The notes: a model not told the origin generated them from the sequence alone. A DNA stretch of 64,000 bases from CAIWHR01 sp963823215 (GCA_963823215.1 CAWGKT010000008.1:189924-253923); one strand, 5' to 3'. Counted from the first letter of the stretch, positions 32,949 through 43,287 are shown. Made by a program: numbers and translations.

Positions 32949-35900
32949 ATGGCGCCCGTGATGACGACCCTGCGATGCTCCCGATGCGGCACCGAGAACC
33001 GGGCCGGACGACGCTTTTGCGCGCAATGCGGCGCCGGACTTCCCGCTCCCTGTCCGGCGTGCGGATTCGCCAACGAGGCCGGTGAAAAATTCTGCGGCGG
33101 TTGCGGGTCGACGCTCGCCGCGACGGTGACCGAAGCCGCGGTGCCGGCCGAGGCCAAGGCCAGGGTCACGAACGGGGATGGCGAACGCCGGCCGGTCACC
33201 GTCCTCTTCGCGGATCTCGTCGACTACACTCGGATGTCGCAGGCGCTCGATCCGGAAGACGTGCACGCGATGCTCGGTCGGTTCTACGAGGTCACCGACG
33301 AGATCGTCGAACGCTTCGGCGGCAGTATCGACAAGCACATCGGCGACTCGGTGATGGCCGTGTTCGGCGCTCCGGTCGCGCATGACGACGACGCGATACG
33401 CGCGGTGCGCGCGGCCGTCGAGATCCATCGGATGATGCCGTCGATCGGTGGCGGGGCGGGTCAGCCGCTGGCGGTACACATCGGCATCGCGTCGGGCGAG
33501 GTCGTCGCCAGTGGTCTCGGCGGCGCCCGTCATCGCGCGTACACGGTGATCGGCAATTCGGTCAATCTGGCGGCCCGGCTGTTGAAGCTTGCCGGCCCGG
33601 GTGAGACCGTGGTCGATGCGGCCGTGCATGACTGCGGCGCAGCGCATTGCCCGGTGCGCGCCGATCGAAGGCGCACAAGTGAAGGGGATCGATGCGCCGT
33701 TGACGGCATGGCGCTTCGTCGAACTCGCTGACGTCGCGGATCGACCGAGTGCGCACCCGTTCGTCGGGCGGCAGTCGGAGCTGGCGCAGCTCGAAGCGTC
33801 GTTGCGCAGCTGCGCGGCGGGCGGGACGGGCGGCACCGTGCTCGTTCGCGGAGACGCCGGAATCGGCAAGTCGCGCCTCGTCGGCGAATTGCGCCAGCGG
33901 GCGCTGGACCAGGGCTTCGTCTGCCATACCGGGCTCGTGCTCGATTTCGGGATGGCCAAAGGGCGCGACGCCATTCGCGAAATCGTCGTCGGCCTGGTGG
34001 ATCTGCCGCGCGGAGCGGAGGGCGAAGCGCGGCACGAGGCGCTCCGGCGATTATTGATGCGGCACCCGTCGCTTTCGAGCGACGAGCCGTTTCTGCGCGA
34101 CCTCCTCGGTCTGCCGCAGCCGGCGGACGGCGACGCGCTGTACGCGGCGATGGACAACGCGGCGCGCCAGCGGGGCCGGGCCGCCGCAGTCGTTCGTCTG
34201 CTCGGGACGGCGTGTGCGGATGCTCCGGTGCTCGTGATCGTCGAGGACGTGCATTGGGCCGACAAGGTAACGCTCGAACTATGTCGCCGCGCTGACGCGT
34301 GGCGTCGGGACGATGTCGGCCGTCCTTGCGCTCACGATCGCGCGTCGCGGGCGATCCTCTCGATGCCGCGTGGCGCGGATCGGTGCAGGGCAGCCCACTC
34401 ATCACGATCGATCTCGGCCCGCTCGGCACGAAGGACGCGCTGGCGCTGGCCGGCGGATTCCTGTCGACGCTCGTCAGGATTCGCCGAGAAGTGCGTCGAG
34501 CGCTCGGCAGGCAATCCGCTGTTCCTCGAGCAGCTGATGCGCGCCGCCGACGAGCAGCGGCGACCGGCTGCCGGCGTCGCTGCATAGCCTGGTGCTCGCG
34601 CGAATGGACCGGCTGCCGGAGCGCGACCGCGCGGCGTTGCGGGCGGCGGCCGTCGTCGGCCAGCGCTTTCCGCTCGCGCTCGTTCGCCGGCTGGCGCAGT
34701 TGCCGGATTATTCGTGCGACATCCTGATCGCGCACTTTCTGGTCCGCCCGGAAGGCGAGGAGTTCCTGTTCGCGCACGCGCTGATTCGCGACGGCGTCTA
34801 TGCGTCGCTGACGCGCGGACGCCGGGCCGAACTGCATCGGGCGGCCGCGGACTGGTACGGCGAGCGCGATCCCGCGCTGCGCGCCGAGCATCTCGACCGC
34901 GCCGAGGCGCCCGAGGCGCCGCGCGCCTATCTCGACGCGGCACTTGCGCACAGGCCACGGCGCTGCAGACCGGAGCGCGCGCTGGCGCTCGTCGATCGCG
35001 GTGCCGCACTGGCGCGGGAACCGGACGACGTGGTGGCGCTCAACATGCTGCGCGGCAGGTTGCGCTGCGAATCGGGCGAGGGCCAGCCGGCGGTCGACGC
35101 GTACGAGGTCGCGCTGGCGGCGACCCGGCAAGCCGCGGATCGCTGCCGCGCCCTGATCGGCATCGCCGCCGGTCACCGTCTGATCGACGGGCGTGGACGC
35201 GGCGCTCGCGGCGCTCGCCGAGGCCGAGCCACTCGCCCGCGCGGACGGGCTCGCGCGCGAACTGTCCGAGCTGCATTACACGCCGGGGCAATCTGTACTT
35301 CGCGCGCGGCGAAATCGCGGCCTGCCGGGCCGAGCATCATGCGGCACTGGCATGCGCCCGGTCGCTGTCCGACCCGATGTGGGAGGCTCGCGCGCTGAGT
35401 GGTCTCGCCGATGCCGACTACGCAGACGGCCGGATGAAGAGCGGCGCTCGCACGCTTCGATCAATGCGTCGAGCTCTGCGACGCGCATGGCCTGACGCGC
35501 GTCGCCATCCCGAACCGACGTGCTGATCGGCTTCTGCCGGGGCCATCTGATGGAGTTCGATGCCGGCATTGCCCAGATCGAGGCCGCGCGCGCGCTTGCA
35601 GTCCAGGTCGGCGACCGGCACGGCGAAATGATGTCGCTGGAATCACAGGGGCTGCTGCTGACGTTCTGCGACCGCCATGCCGATGGCGAGCCGTTGCTCG
35701 GCGCGCGGACTGGCACTGGCGGAGACGATCGGCGCGCGACGCTTCCAGTCGATCGTCCTTGGAGGATTGGCGGCATGCGCGCTCGCGGCGGGACGCGTGC
35801 ACGACGCGCGTGAGCGCATCGAGCACGCGCTCGCGCTGGCCCGCGAAACCGGGATGGGCTTCTGCGGGCCGCTGGTGCTCGGCGATCAAGGCCCGGATGC

Positions 35901-36253
35901 TCGACGACGCGGACGAACGCGAGCAATGCCGAACCGAGGCCGAAGCGCTGCTCGCGCAAGGCTGCGCCAGCCACAATTCGATTCTGTTCTACCGCCACGG
36001 TATCGAGGACGCGCTGGCGCGCGGCGAGTGGGCGCGCGGACTGGAACATGCCGCTGCGCTCGAGGCCTACACGCGAGCTGAGCCCTTGCCCTACAGCGAT
36101 TTCCTGATCGCCCGCGCCCGGACTCTCGTCGGGCTCGCGTCGGACCCTGACGATCGAGCGCTGCACGAGGAATTCTCACGTCTGCGCGCCGAGGCCGAGC
36201 GCGTCCGTTGGCCGATCGGCTGGACAACCGCGGCGGCCAATCCTCGAAGATAA
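32949..36253 (+). pseudogene. Zinc-ribbon/class III cyclase/NTPase/TPR regulator, heavily frameshifted
   Basis: Read across frames this is one about 1,090-residue protein. Two zinc ribbons come first (LRCSRCG...FCAQCG, CPACG...FCGGCG). A class III adenylate/guanylate cyclase domain follows (VTVLFADLVDYTRMSQ, DKHIGDSVMAVFGAP, YTVIGNSVNLAARL). Then comes an NTPase with VGRQSELAQLE, Walker A GDAGIGKSRLV and Walker B-like VLVIVEDVHWADK, and finally TPR-like helices. The first 260 codons are open (to about 33640). After that the sense frame changes at least eight times (near 33640, 34275, 34475, 34560, 35190, 35290, 35445, 35700 and 35885), without internal stops between switches. Most are repaired by deleting one base. 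Such proteins integrate ATP-driven signalling with cyclic-nucleotide output. Confidence 0.8.
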
Positions 36254-36272
36254 GTCGCGGCACCTCGTGGCG

Positions 36273-37754
36273 TCAGGGTGAAATCGCTCGCCACGGATGG
36301 CCCAGCGCCGCCCACTGCGCCCGCTCCTTCGCGAGCAGATAGTCGGTCAGCGGATGGGCGGCGAGCCAGCGCCGCGAGATGCCGCAACGGATGCTGCGCG
36401 CGAGCTCGAGTCTTATGCGCGGCACGGCGACGGTCGAGCGGGCGTGATGGACAAGCACGGCGAGGCGCAGGGCGAGCAAAGCGCCAAGCACTTGCTTGTC
36501 GCCGATGGCGGAAGCGACCTTCGCGAGACCGCCGCGGCAGCCGAAGACGAGGAGGGCGAGCCGACTCTGCTCGCCGGCCGAGAATCCTGGCATGTCGGCG
36601 TGCTGCAGTATGTACGCACCGTGCTTGTGGAAGCTGGCATGGGAGATCGACATCCCGATCTCGTGCAGCAGGCCCGCCCATCGCACCAGCTTCGCGAGCG
36701 CCGGATCCGACGCGGGAAGCGCGCGACGGAAGAGCATTGCAGCGAGTGCGCTCACGCGAAGTGCCTGCGCACGATCGATGCCGTAGCGCACGACGAATCG
36801 CTCGGCGGTCGCCGGGCGGGCGTCCCCGTCGGTCGTGCGCCCCAGCAGATCGTAGAGCACGCCGAGCCGCAGCGCGCCGCCCACCGGGTCGATGCGCTCG
36901 ATACCGAGCTCCGCAACGGCCGCCGCCATGATCGCAAGGCCGCCGGCCAGCACCGGCGCGCGCTCACCCTTCAGTGCATTGAGCTTCAGGCGGGAGACGT
37001 GGCCGGCGTCGAGCATGCGCCGGCGCAGCCGGGCAAGGCCCGCAGGCGTGATGCCTCCTCCGGAGAATGCGTTCTGCTCGAGAATGTCGGCCAGCGCCAC
37101 TGCCGTGCCGGACGAGGCATAGGCTTCACGCCAGGCGCCGGCGCCGAACGCGCCCGCGATGGCTTCGATCTCGACCCGCGCCAGCGTTTCGGCCGCGTCG
37201 AATGCGGCTGCGGTGAGCCTGCCGTCGCCGAAGAAGCGCTGGGTCATGCCGACGCAGCCGATCGTGAGCGATTCGAGCCGTTCCGCCTCGAGTCCGCGGC
37301 CGATGATGAACTCGGTCGAGCCGCCGCCGATGTCGATGACCAGTCGCGGCTCCGGCGAACGCGGAAGCTCGTGGGCCACGCCGAAGAAGGTCAGCCGGCC
37401 TTCTTCGTGCCCGCTGATGATGTCGATCGGAAATCCCAGCGTGCGCTCGGCGAGTGCGATGAATTCCTGCGCGTTGGTGGCGACCCGGAACGTGTTGGTC
37501 GCGACCACGCGGACGGCCGTAGGGTGCAGGCCGGAGAGGCGTTCGCGGAACCGGGCGAGGCAGGCGAGCGCGGCATCCATCGCGGAGCGCTTCAGGCGGC
37601 CCCTGTCGTCGAGTCCGGCGCCGAAACGCAGCGTCTCGCGCCACGTGTCGAGTTGGTAGATCTGGTTGCCCTCGACGCGGCCGATTTCGAGCCGGAAGCT
37701 GTTCGACCCGAGGTCGACTACGGCCAGCAGGGGGTCGGCTTTGCGTTCGCGCAT
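36273..37754 (-). CDS. ppx: Exopolyphosphatase (Ppx/GppA family)
   Basis: Releases phosphate from polyphosphate ends (or pppGpp). About 493 aa. ASKHA-type motifs: the phosphate-1 loop LLAVVDLGSNSFRLEIGRV, VVATNTFRVATNAQEF, ISGHEEGRLTFFGVAH, the phosphate-2 loop LVIDIGGGSTEFIIG, and an HD-like C-terminal domain (AGLLHEIGMSISHASFHKHGAYIL). ATG 37754 is chosen at the conserved N-terminus; the frame is open 70 codons further into the ppk promoter region. It is divergent from ppk with a 153-bp spacer carrying a Pho-box-like sequence. The gene is intact, in contrast to its broken left neighbour. Confidence 0.94.
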   Translation of the reverse strand: MRERKADPLLAVVDLGSNSFRLEIGRVEGNQIYQLDTWRETLRFGAGLDDRGRLKRSAMDAALACLARFRERLSGLHPTAVRVVATNTFRVATNAQEFIALAERTLGFPIDIISGHEEGRLTFFGVAHELPRSPEPRLVIDIGGGSTEFIIGRGLEAERLESLTIGCVGMTQRFFGDGRLTAAAFDAAETLARVEIEAIAGAFGAGAWREAYASSGTAVALADILEQNAFSGGGITPAGLARLRRRMLDAGHVSRLKLNALKGERAPVLAGGLAIMAAAVAELGIERIDPVGGALRLGVLYDLLGRTTDGDARPATAERFVVRYGIDRAQALRVSALAAMLFRRALPASDPALAKLVRWAGLLHEIGMSISHASFHKHGAYILQHADMPGFSAGEQSRLALLVFGCRGGLAKVASAIGDKQVLGALLALRLAVLVHHARSTVAVPRIRLELARSIRCGISRRWLAAHPLTDYLLAKERAQWAALGHPWRAISP

Positions 37755-37843
37755 GTGGCGGAACCGGATTGCGGTTCGAGAGTCGAAGGGTAGCAGAAAA
37801 CGGCGCCCCGACATCCGGCTCCGGATGCCCGGTCCCGACCGCG

Positions 37844-37882
37844 TTGTAATATCGCTGTCACGCGGGCGCCACAAACTGTCAC
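37844..37882. promoter_or_regulatory. Pho-box-like site between ppx and ppk
   Basis: TTGTAAT-ATCG-CTGTCAC at 37844-37861 matches the PhoB half-site layout: two 7-base CTGTCAT-like repeats with 11-base periodicity. A further CTGTCAC lies at 37876-37882 (21 bases from the second repeat). It lies 26-64 bp upstream of the ppk ATG. Co-regulation of polyphosphate enzymes with pst/pho is inferred. Confidence 0.55.
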
Positions 37883-37907
37883 GTTTGCCAACCGGGCCGG
37901 CCGCGGC

Positions 37908-40010
37908 ATGGCCGAATCGATGAAACTTCCGAGTCCGTCGCCGATCAACCGCGAGTTGTCGCAACTTGCGTTCAACCGCCGCGTCCTGACGCTGGCGCAG
38001 GATCCTGCGACCCCGCTGCTCGAGCAGTTGCGCTTTCTGTGCATCGTCAGCAACAACCTCGACGAGTTCTTTGAGATCCGGGTTGCCGGCCTCAAGGAAC
38101 AGCTGCGCGCCCGCCTACCGCCGCCGGGGATGACCCTTCCGGGGCTGCGCGCACTGCTTGGTGTCATCAACGACGAGACGCGCCTGCTGGTGACGGAGCA
38201 ATACCGCCTGCTCAACGAAGCGATCCTCCCCGCGCTGGCGGCCTCCGGCATCCGCCTGCTGCGGCGTGATGTCCTCGATGCGGGTCAGCGTGCCTGGGTG
38301 TCCGGCTATTTCCAGCGCGAGGTGAGACCGCTGCTGACGCCCATCGGCCTCGATCCGGCACATCCGTTTCCGCAGGTGGCCAACAAGAGCCTCAACTTCG
38401 TCGTCGAGCTCTCCGGGCGCGACGCGTTCGGGCGCGAAACCACGATCGCCACGGTCAAGGCACCGCGCCTCCTGCCGCGGGTCATCGCGCTGCCGCGCGC
38501 GATCGCCGGCTCCGACAACGCGTTCGTACTGCTGTCGAGCGTCATCCACGCCCATCTGCACGAGCTCTTCGGCGGCCGCGACATCGTCGGCTACTCGCAG
38601 TTCCGCGTGACGCGCGACGCCGACCTCTGGTTCGACGAGGAGGAGGTGAAGAATCTGCGGCAGGCGCTGGAAGGCGAGCTGCCGCAGCGTCACTTCGGCC
38701 AGGCCGTCCGACTCGAGGTTGCCGACGGTTGTCCCGAAAAGCTCGCGCAATTCCTGCTCCGGCAGTTCGAGCTGACCGACGACGACGTGTATCGCGTCGG
38801 CGGCCCCGTCAATCTCGCGCGGATGGCGGCGCTGATCGATGCCGTATCGGTCGCGGGACTCGAATACCGGCCCTTCATCCCAGGCTTGCCCGACCGGCTC
38901 CGCGATTCCGCCGACCTGCTCGCCACGATCCGGCAGCAGGACGTGCTGCTGCACCACCCGTTCCAGTCGTTCGATCCGGTCGTCGAATTCATTCGCAAGG
39001 CGGCCGACGACGTCGACGTCGTCGCGATCAAGCAGACGGTCTACCGCACCGGCGTCAACTCGGTGCTGATGGAGGCGCTGATCGAGGCCGCGCGCCGCGG
39101 CAAGGAAGTCACCGTCGTGGTCGAGCTGCTCGCCCGCTTCGACGAGGAAGCCAACATCAACTGGGCCGAGCGGCTGGAGCAGGTCGGGGCCCAGGTCGTC
39201 TACGGCGTGTTCGGCCTGAAGACCCACGCCAAGCTTGCGCTGCTGCTCCGGCGCGAGAAGGACGCGCACGGGCGTCCGCGGCTGCAGGCCTACGCGCATC
39301 TGGGCACCGGCAACTATCATCCGCGCACGGCGCGTCTCTACACCGATTTCGGGTTGCTCACCGCCAACCGCGAAATCTGCGCGGACGTCAACGAGGTGTT
39401 CCTGCACATCACGAGCCTGGCCAAGGCCAAGCGGCTGAAGCACCTGCTGCTCGCGCCGTTCACGATGCACGACCGCCTGCTATTCGCGATCCGGCGCGAA
39501 GCGCGCCATGCACGCGAAGGAAAGCCGGCACGGATCATCGCGAAGATGAACGCGCTCATCGAAGAGGCCGTGATCCGGGCGCTGTATGCGGCGTCTCAGG
39601 CGGGCGTGGAAATCGATCTGATTGTCCGCGGCGCGTGCGCGCTGCGCCCGGGTATCGAGGGATTCTCCGAGAACATTCGGGTGCGCTCGGTCATCGGACG
39701 GTTTCTGGAGCACAGTCGGATCTGGTACTTTGCCAACGATGGCGGCGAGGAGGTGTGGCTCTCCAGTGCGGACTGGATGGGACGCAACCTCTTCCGCCGG
39801 ATCGAGGTCGCGTTCCCGGTGCTCGACCCGGCGTTGAAGGCGCGGGTGATCGCCGAGGGGCTGAAGCCCTATCTCGCCGACAATCGCGATGCCTGGGAGC
39901 TCGCCGGCGACGGGACCTACGCCAAGGCGAGGGTGACGCGTCGGTCGCGGCCGCGCATCGCGCAGCAGGAACTCGTCGATCGGCTCGCGGAACAACCGGA
40001 CGTGGAATAA
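37908..40010 (+). CDS. ppk: Polyphosphate kinase 1
   Basis: Polymerises the ATP gamma-phosphate into polyphosphate at the inner membrane. About 700 aa with the four PPK1 domains: N-terminal helical LSQLAFNRRVLTLAQD...FLCIVSNNLDEFFEIRVAGL; head domain; C1 with VYRTGVNSVLMEALIEAARRGKEVTVVVELLARFDEEANINWAERLE; and VYGVFGLKTHAKLALLLRRE, containing the His that is autophosphorylated. C2 has AHLGTGNYHPRTARLYTDFGLLTA and GACALRPGIEGFSENIRVRSVIGRFLEHSRI. ATG 37908 or the in-frame ATG at 37920 could start it. sixA follows after about 20 bp, and the Pho-box-like sequence upstream suggests induction on phosphate starvation. Confidence 0.95.
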   Translation: MAESMKLPSPSPINRELSQLAFNRRVLTLAQDPATPLLEQLRFLCIVSNNLDEFFEIRVAGLKEQLRARLPPPGMTLPGLRALLGVINDETRLLVTEQYRLLNEAILPALAASGIRLLRRDVLDAGQRAWVSGYFQREVRPLLTPIGLDPAHPFPQVANKSLNFVVELSGRDAFGRETTIATVKAPRLLPRVIALPRAIAGSDNAFVLLSSVIHAHLHELFGGRDIVGYSQFRVTRDADLWFDEEEVKNLRQALEGELPQRHFGQAVRLEVADGCPEKLAQFLLRQFELTDDDVYRVGGPVNLARMAALIDAVSVAGLEYRPFIPGLPDRLRDSADLLATIRQQDVLLHHPFQSFDPVVEFIRKAADDVDVVAIKQTVYRTGVNSVLMEALIEAARRGKEVTVVVELLARFDEEANINWAERLEQVGAQVVYGVFGLKTHAKLALLLRREKDAHGRPRLQAYAHLGTGNYHPRTARLYTDFGLLTANREICADVNEVFLHITSLAKAKRLKHLLLAPFTMHDRLLFAIRREARHAREGKPARIIAKMNALIEEAVIRALYAASQAGVEIDLIVRGACALRPGIEGFSENIRVRSVIGRFLEHSRIWYFANDGGEEVWLSSADWMGRNLFRRIEVAFPVLDPALKARVIAEGLKPYLADNRDAWELAGDGTYAKARVTRRSRPRIAQQELVDRLAEQPDVE

Positions 40011-40029
40011 TTTTGAGGAGGCCGAACCA

Positions 40030-40482
40030 ATGGACCTGATTCTCTGGCGTCATGCGGAAGCCGAACCCGGCGAGCCCGACCTCGGGCGTCGCCTCACGGC
40101 CAAGGGCATACAGCAGGCCGATCGCGTCGCGAAATGGCTCGAACAGCACCTGCCCGCAACGACGCGCATCCTGTCCAGTCCGGCCGATCGGGCGCAGCAG
40201 ACAGCGCGCGCGCTGAAGCGGAAATTCCGCGTTGTCGAGGATCTGGCGCCGGGTGCCTCGGCCGCCACGGTCCTGGCTGCAACCGGATGGCCCGACGCGC
40301 GCGAGCCCGTACTGGTTGTTGGCCATCAGCCCACGCTGGGCGAGGTCGCGGCTTTCCTGCTGACGGAAGACGAGGCCTCCTGGAGCGTGCGCAAGGGGGC
40401 GGTGTGGTGGCTGACCAATCGCGTCCGCCATGGCATCTCGTCCACGGTGGTCAAGGTGGTCATCGCGCCCGAATTCGTTTGA
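40030..40482 (+). CDS. sixA: Phosphohistidine phosphatase SixA
   Basis: Histidine-phosphatase (RHG) superfamily, about 150 aa. Motif I MDLILWRHAEAEPG holds the catalytic RH. A later LVVGHQPTLGEVAAFLL holds the second catalytic His. SixA removes phosphate from histidine-phosphotransfer domains and PTS NPr. GAGGAGG lies before ATG 40030, just downstream of ppk, so the two are one transcription unit. The common ppk-sixA pairing supports a link to phosphate/energy signalling. Confidence 0.92.
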   Translation: MDLILWRHAEAEPGEPDLGRRLTAKGIQQADRVAKWLEQHLPATTRILSSPADRAQQTARALKRKFRVVEDLAPGASAATVLAATGWPDAREPVLVVGHQPTLGEVAAFLLTEDEASWSVRKGAVWWLTNRVRHGISSTVVKVVIAPEFV

Positions 40483-40621
40483 TGCCGTGGACGCTGCGCG
40501 CGCGTGCGTTGAAGCTCCTGGAGCAATTGGGCGTGCGGCCTCACAACGATGTTGCGGAATTCTCGCTGCCAACGCTGCGCGGAACCCGCTGTGAGCGATG
40601 GCGTTTCCCGGAGGGAGATTG

Positions 40622-42535
40622 TCAACGGCTTGCCCTGTGAGGCGCCGCGTCGGGCCGCGAGCGCACCCGGCTGGCGTCGGACACGCGCAGTTTCCGCAGC
40701 CGCGATGTCTTCTTGTGCTGATGCTCCGCCATACGCCCGAGCACGTCGGTCAGGAACCGCAGCGTCTCGCGGATGTACGGCCCCTTGTTCAGCATCACGC
40801 ACTCGGCGCGGCTGCCCATGGCGGCGTCCGTGACCTCGGCGCGCGACGGCAAGCCGCCCTTGGCGAGCGATTCCAGCACCTGCGTCGCCCAGATCACGGG
40901 CACATGCGCCGCTTCGCATAGCCACAGGATCTCTTCCTGCACCTCGGACAGCCGCTCGAAGCCCACTTCCACACCGAGGTCACCGCGCGCGACCATCACG
41001 GCCACCGGCGGGTGGCGCATCGCTGCGAGCAGCAGCATCGGGAGGCGGTTGAACGCCGCCTGCGTCTCGATCTTGAGCACGATGCCGAGCTTTTGCGCGT
41101 GCAGCCGCTCGATCTCGGCCAGCAAGGCCTCGATGTCCTCGGGGCGCTGCACGAACGACATCGCAACCATGTCGGCGTGCTTTCCCACGAACGCCAGGTC
41201 CTCGATGTCCTTCGCGGCGAGCGCCGGCAGGTCGAGATCGGTCTCCGGCAGGTTGATGCCTTTCTCGGCTCTCAGCTTTGCTGTACCCCCGGCGACCGCC
41301 GTGATCTCGACCCGCAGACGATCCTCGGCTACGCCGCGGATCGTGCCGCGGATCCTGCCGTCGTCGAAGAGGATCGGTTCACCGACGCGGACACCTCTGA
41401 ATACCTCCGGCAGCGTGCAGGACACGAACGCCGGTTCCCGCACGCGGCCGTCGTCCTCGTGAACTGCGTCCCGGCCGGGCATCTCGCCGCGCATCAGGTC
41501 GAGGGTGTCGCCGGGCCGCAGCGCGATCCATTTATCGACCGAGGGCAGAGCGCCAATGGCGCCTTTCGCGACGATCCGCCGCTTTCGCCGCAGTGACAGG
41601 CGCGTCCCCGGCACCACGTACGCGGTCGTGTCCGTCTCGCAGACGCATTCGCCGGTACGGACTTCGACCACGTGCAGAATCCGCTTGCGGTGGCGGGTGT
41701 CGGCGAGCTCGACGGTGTCGCCGGCCTTCGCCTTGGCAAGGAGATCGGCATCGACCGGAATCGTCACCTCGTCCGAATCGGCGTCATGCACGCGTGCGAC
41801 CAGCCGCACGCGCGCGCGCTGTGTCACCTGGCCGATCGCATCGCGGTGCGGTCGCCATTTTGCAACCGCGGGCCCGGGCTCGATCGGCCCGGTGCGAAGC
41901 TTGGGACCAGCGAGGTCGAAGGACAGTGCGCAGCGCTTGCCGGTCTCGCGCTCCGCGCGGCGCAGGTGCTTGACCATCCGTTCCCAGACCTTTGGGCTGT
42001 CGTGCGCACAGTTGACGCGCATGACCTCCATGCCCGTCTCGACCAGGTCGCGTATCAACGCTGGCTGCTCCGCCGCCTCACCGGGCATCGTGACCATTAT
42101 CCGCGTCGCTCGTCCATCGCGCGCGAGTCCGAGGATCGCGTTGGCGTGCTCGGCGAGCAGCGCGTCGCCGGTATTGAAGGTGACCGGGGGCGCCAAGGCG
42201 ACCTCGGGCGGCACCGGCTGCCGGCGGAGCGCGTACAGAACCTCCAGTACCGCCTGTAGCGAGGCCATGACATGCGCCTCCAGGCGGCCCAGAGAGCTCA
42301 AGCCCAGCCGGGTCAGCTCGTCCTGCAGCTCGCGCACGTCATGCCGGCGCACGGCGAGGTAGTGGACGAGGTTGTAGGCACTCTCGCGCATCGACGGCGC
42401 CGTGGCGTCGAGCTCGGCAGCGAATTCCTGCTCGGCCGCCAGCGCCGCCCGGTACAACGCGTCGACTCCGCGGGCCGCGCGGTCGAGCCGCAGGGTTTGG
42501 GCAACTTCGCGTTCGGTGCGTCGCCCAGCGGTCAT
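40622..42535 (-). CDS. pyk: Pyruvate kinase, atypical long form
   Basis: Transfers phosphate from PEP to ADP. About 637 aa, longer than the usual about 470. The catalytic A/B domains are recognised by ATRIMVTMPGEAAE, MRVNCAHDSPKVWERM, LSFDLAGPKLRTG, the lysine in VLKIETQAAFNRLP, VMVARGDLGVEVGFERLSEVQEEILWLCEAAHVPVIWATQVLESL and AEVTDAAMGSRAECVMLNKGPYI. An extra N-terminal helical region of about 130 residues (SAYNLVHYLAVRRHDVRELQDELTRLGLSSLGRLEAHVMASLQ) precedes them. A regulatory C-terminal domain seems absent: after MLNKGPY only about 55 residues remain. The insert between A and B halves is also enlarged. Confidence 0.9.
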   Translation of the reverse strand: MTAGRRTEREVAQTLRLDRAARGVDALYRAALAAEQEFAAELDATAPSMRESAYNLVHYLAVRRHDVRELQDELTRLGLSSLGRLEAHVMASLQAVLEVLYALRRQPVPPEVALAPPVTFNTGDALLAEHANAILGLARDGRATRIMVTMPGEAAEQPALIRDLVETGMEVMRVNCAHDSPKVWERMVKHLRRAERETGKRCALSFDLAGPKLRTGPIEPGPAVAKWRPHRDAIGQVTQRARVRLVARVHDADSDEVTIPVDADLLAKAKAGDTVELADTRHRKRILHVVEVRTGECVCETDTTAYVVPGTRLSLRRKRRIVAKGAIGALPSVDKWIALRPGDTLDLMRGEMPGRDAVHEDDGRVREPAFVSCTLPEVFRGVRVGEPILFDDGRIRGTIRGVAEDRLRVEITAVAGGTAKLRAEKGINLPETDLDLPALAAKDIEDLAFVGKHADMVAMSFVQRPEDIEALLAEIERLHAQKLGIVLKIETQAAFNRLPMLLLAAMRHPPVAVMVARGDLGVEVGFERLSEVQEEILWLCEAAHVPVIWATQVLESLAKGGLPSRAEVTDAAMGSRAECVMLNKGPYIRETLRFLTDVLGRMAEHQHKKTSRLRKLRVSDASRVRSRPDAAPHRASR

Positions 42536-42570
42536 TGGGGGCTCACCCCGATCACCTGCCTGAGCGAACG

Positions 42571-42918
42571 CTAACGCTCGCCGGAGGCATTTCGTGACGT
42601 GCCCCGGCGCTTGCGCAAATCCGTGAGGGCCGCCTGAACCTGTTCGAGTTCGCGATGCAAGGCCGCTGCGAGAGCGTAGGCTGCCGGGTTCATCGCCGGA
42701 TCGAGCGCGACGAGAATCTCGTCCATGTCATCCAGAAGTTCGCCGGCGCGAACCACCAGCTGATTGGGCAGCGTACCGACCTGGCCGGCCTGAGAAAGCT
42801 TGCGTGCTTCGGCAAGGACTTTCGCGCAAATGTCCGATTTGTGCGTCAAATCGAGAGGTGTGTCGCCGATGGTCCAGGAGCGGGGCCATCGGACCGACTT
42901 CATCGGCAGGAGGTTCAT
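42571..42918 (-). CDS. Hypothetical protein upstream of pyruvate kinase
   Basis: A possible 115-aa protein (or 110 aa from the internal ATG at 42903) ending 36 bp before the pyruvate kinase start on the same strand. The C-terminal two thirds look helical (AKVLAEARKLSQAGQ, VVRAGELLDDMDEILVALDPAMNPAAYALAAALHRELEQVQAALTDLRKRRG). I do not recognise the family. Coding is supported by codon-like GC periodicity and by position; no Shine-Dalgarno stands out. Confidence 0.45.
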   Translation of the reverse strand: MNLLPMKSVRWPRSWTIGDTPLDLTHKSDICAKVLAEARKLSQAGQVGTLPNQLVVRAGELLDDMDEILVALDPAMNPAAYALAAALHRELEQVQAALTDLRKRRGTSRNASGER

Positions 42919-43287
42919 GTGGACATGGCAATCGTCGTTTCGGGCCGAAAATCAAATCCGTGCGGCCCATGTTCGGGTGCAGGGTTGGCCGTGGCGGGCA
43001 GGGTGCACGCCAACGGCCCGAGCGGCCAAATGCCACGCTTTGACCCAGATTGCCGATTGGGACTCCAATTCGGTGTCGGGACGCGCGATTGGACCGAGGG
43101 CCGATCTTGCCGTCCGAATGTTTCAAATTGAAGACGGCTTGCCGGCGACGTCCGGCGTGCGGAGGCAGCGACCTCGCGGCGCAGTGCCGGCAACGATCGA
43201 CAAGCACCGCTCTGACGGCTCGAGAAGGGCGCGGGACATAAGCTTCGCCTCCCCTGCGCGCCACCACTGGCAAGCCGCGGGACACGT
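42919..43287. other. Intergenic stretch of about 370 bp
   Basis: Lies between two leftward small genes. Several overlapping frames are open on both strands because the region lacks stop codons, but none shows a motif or a start site I can support. No repeat or hairpin is obvious. Confidence 0.4.
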
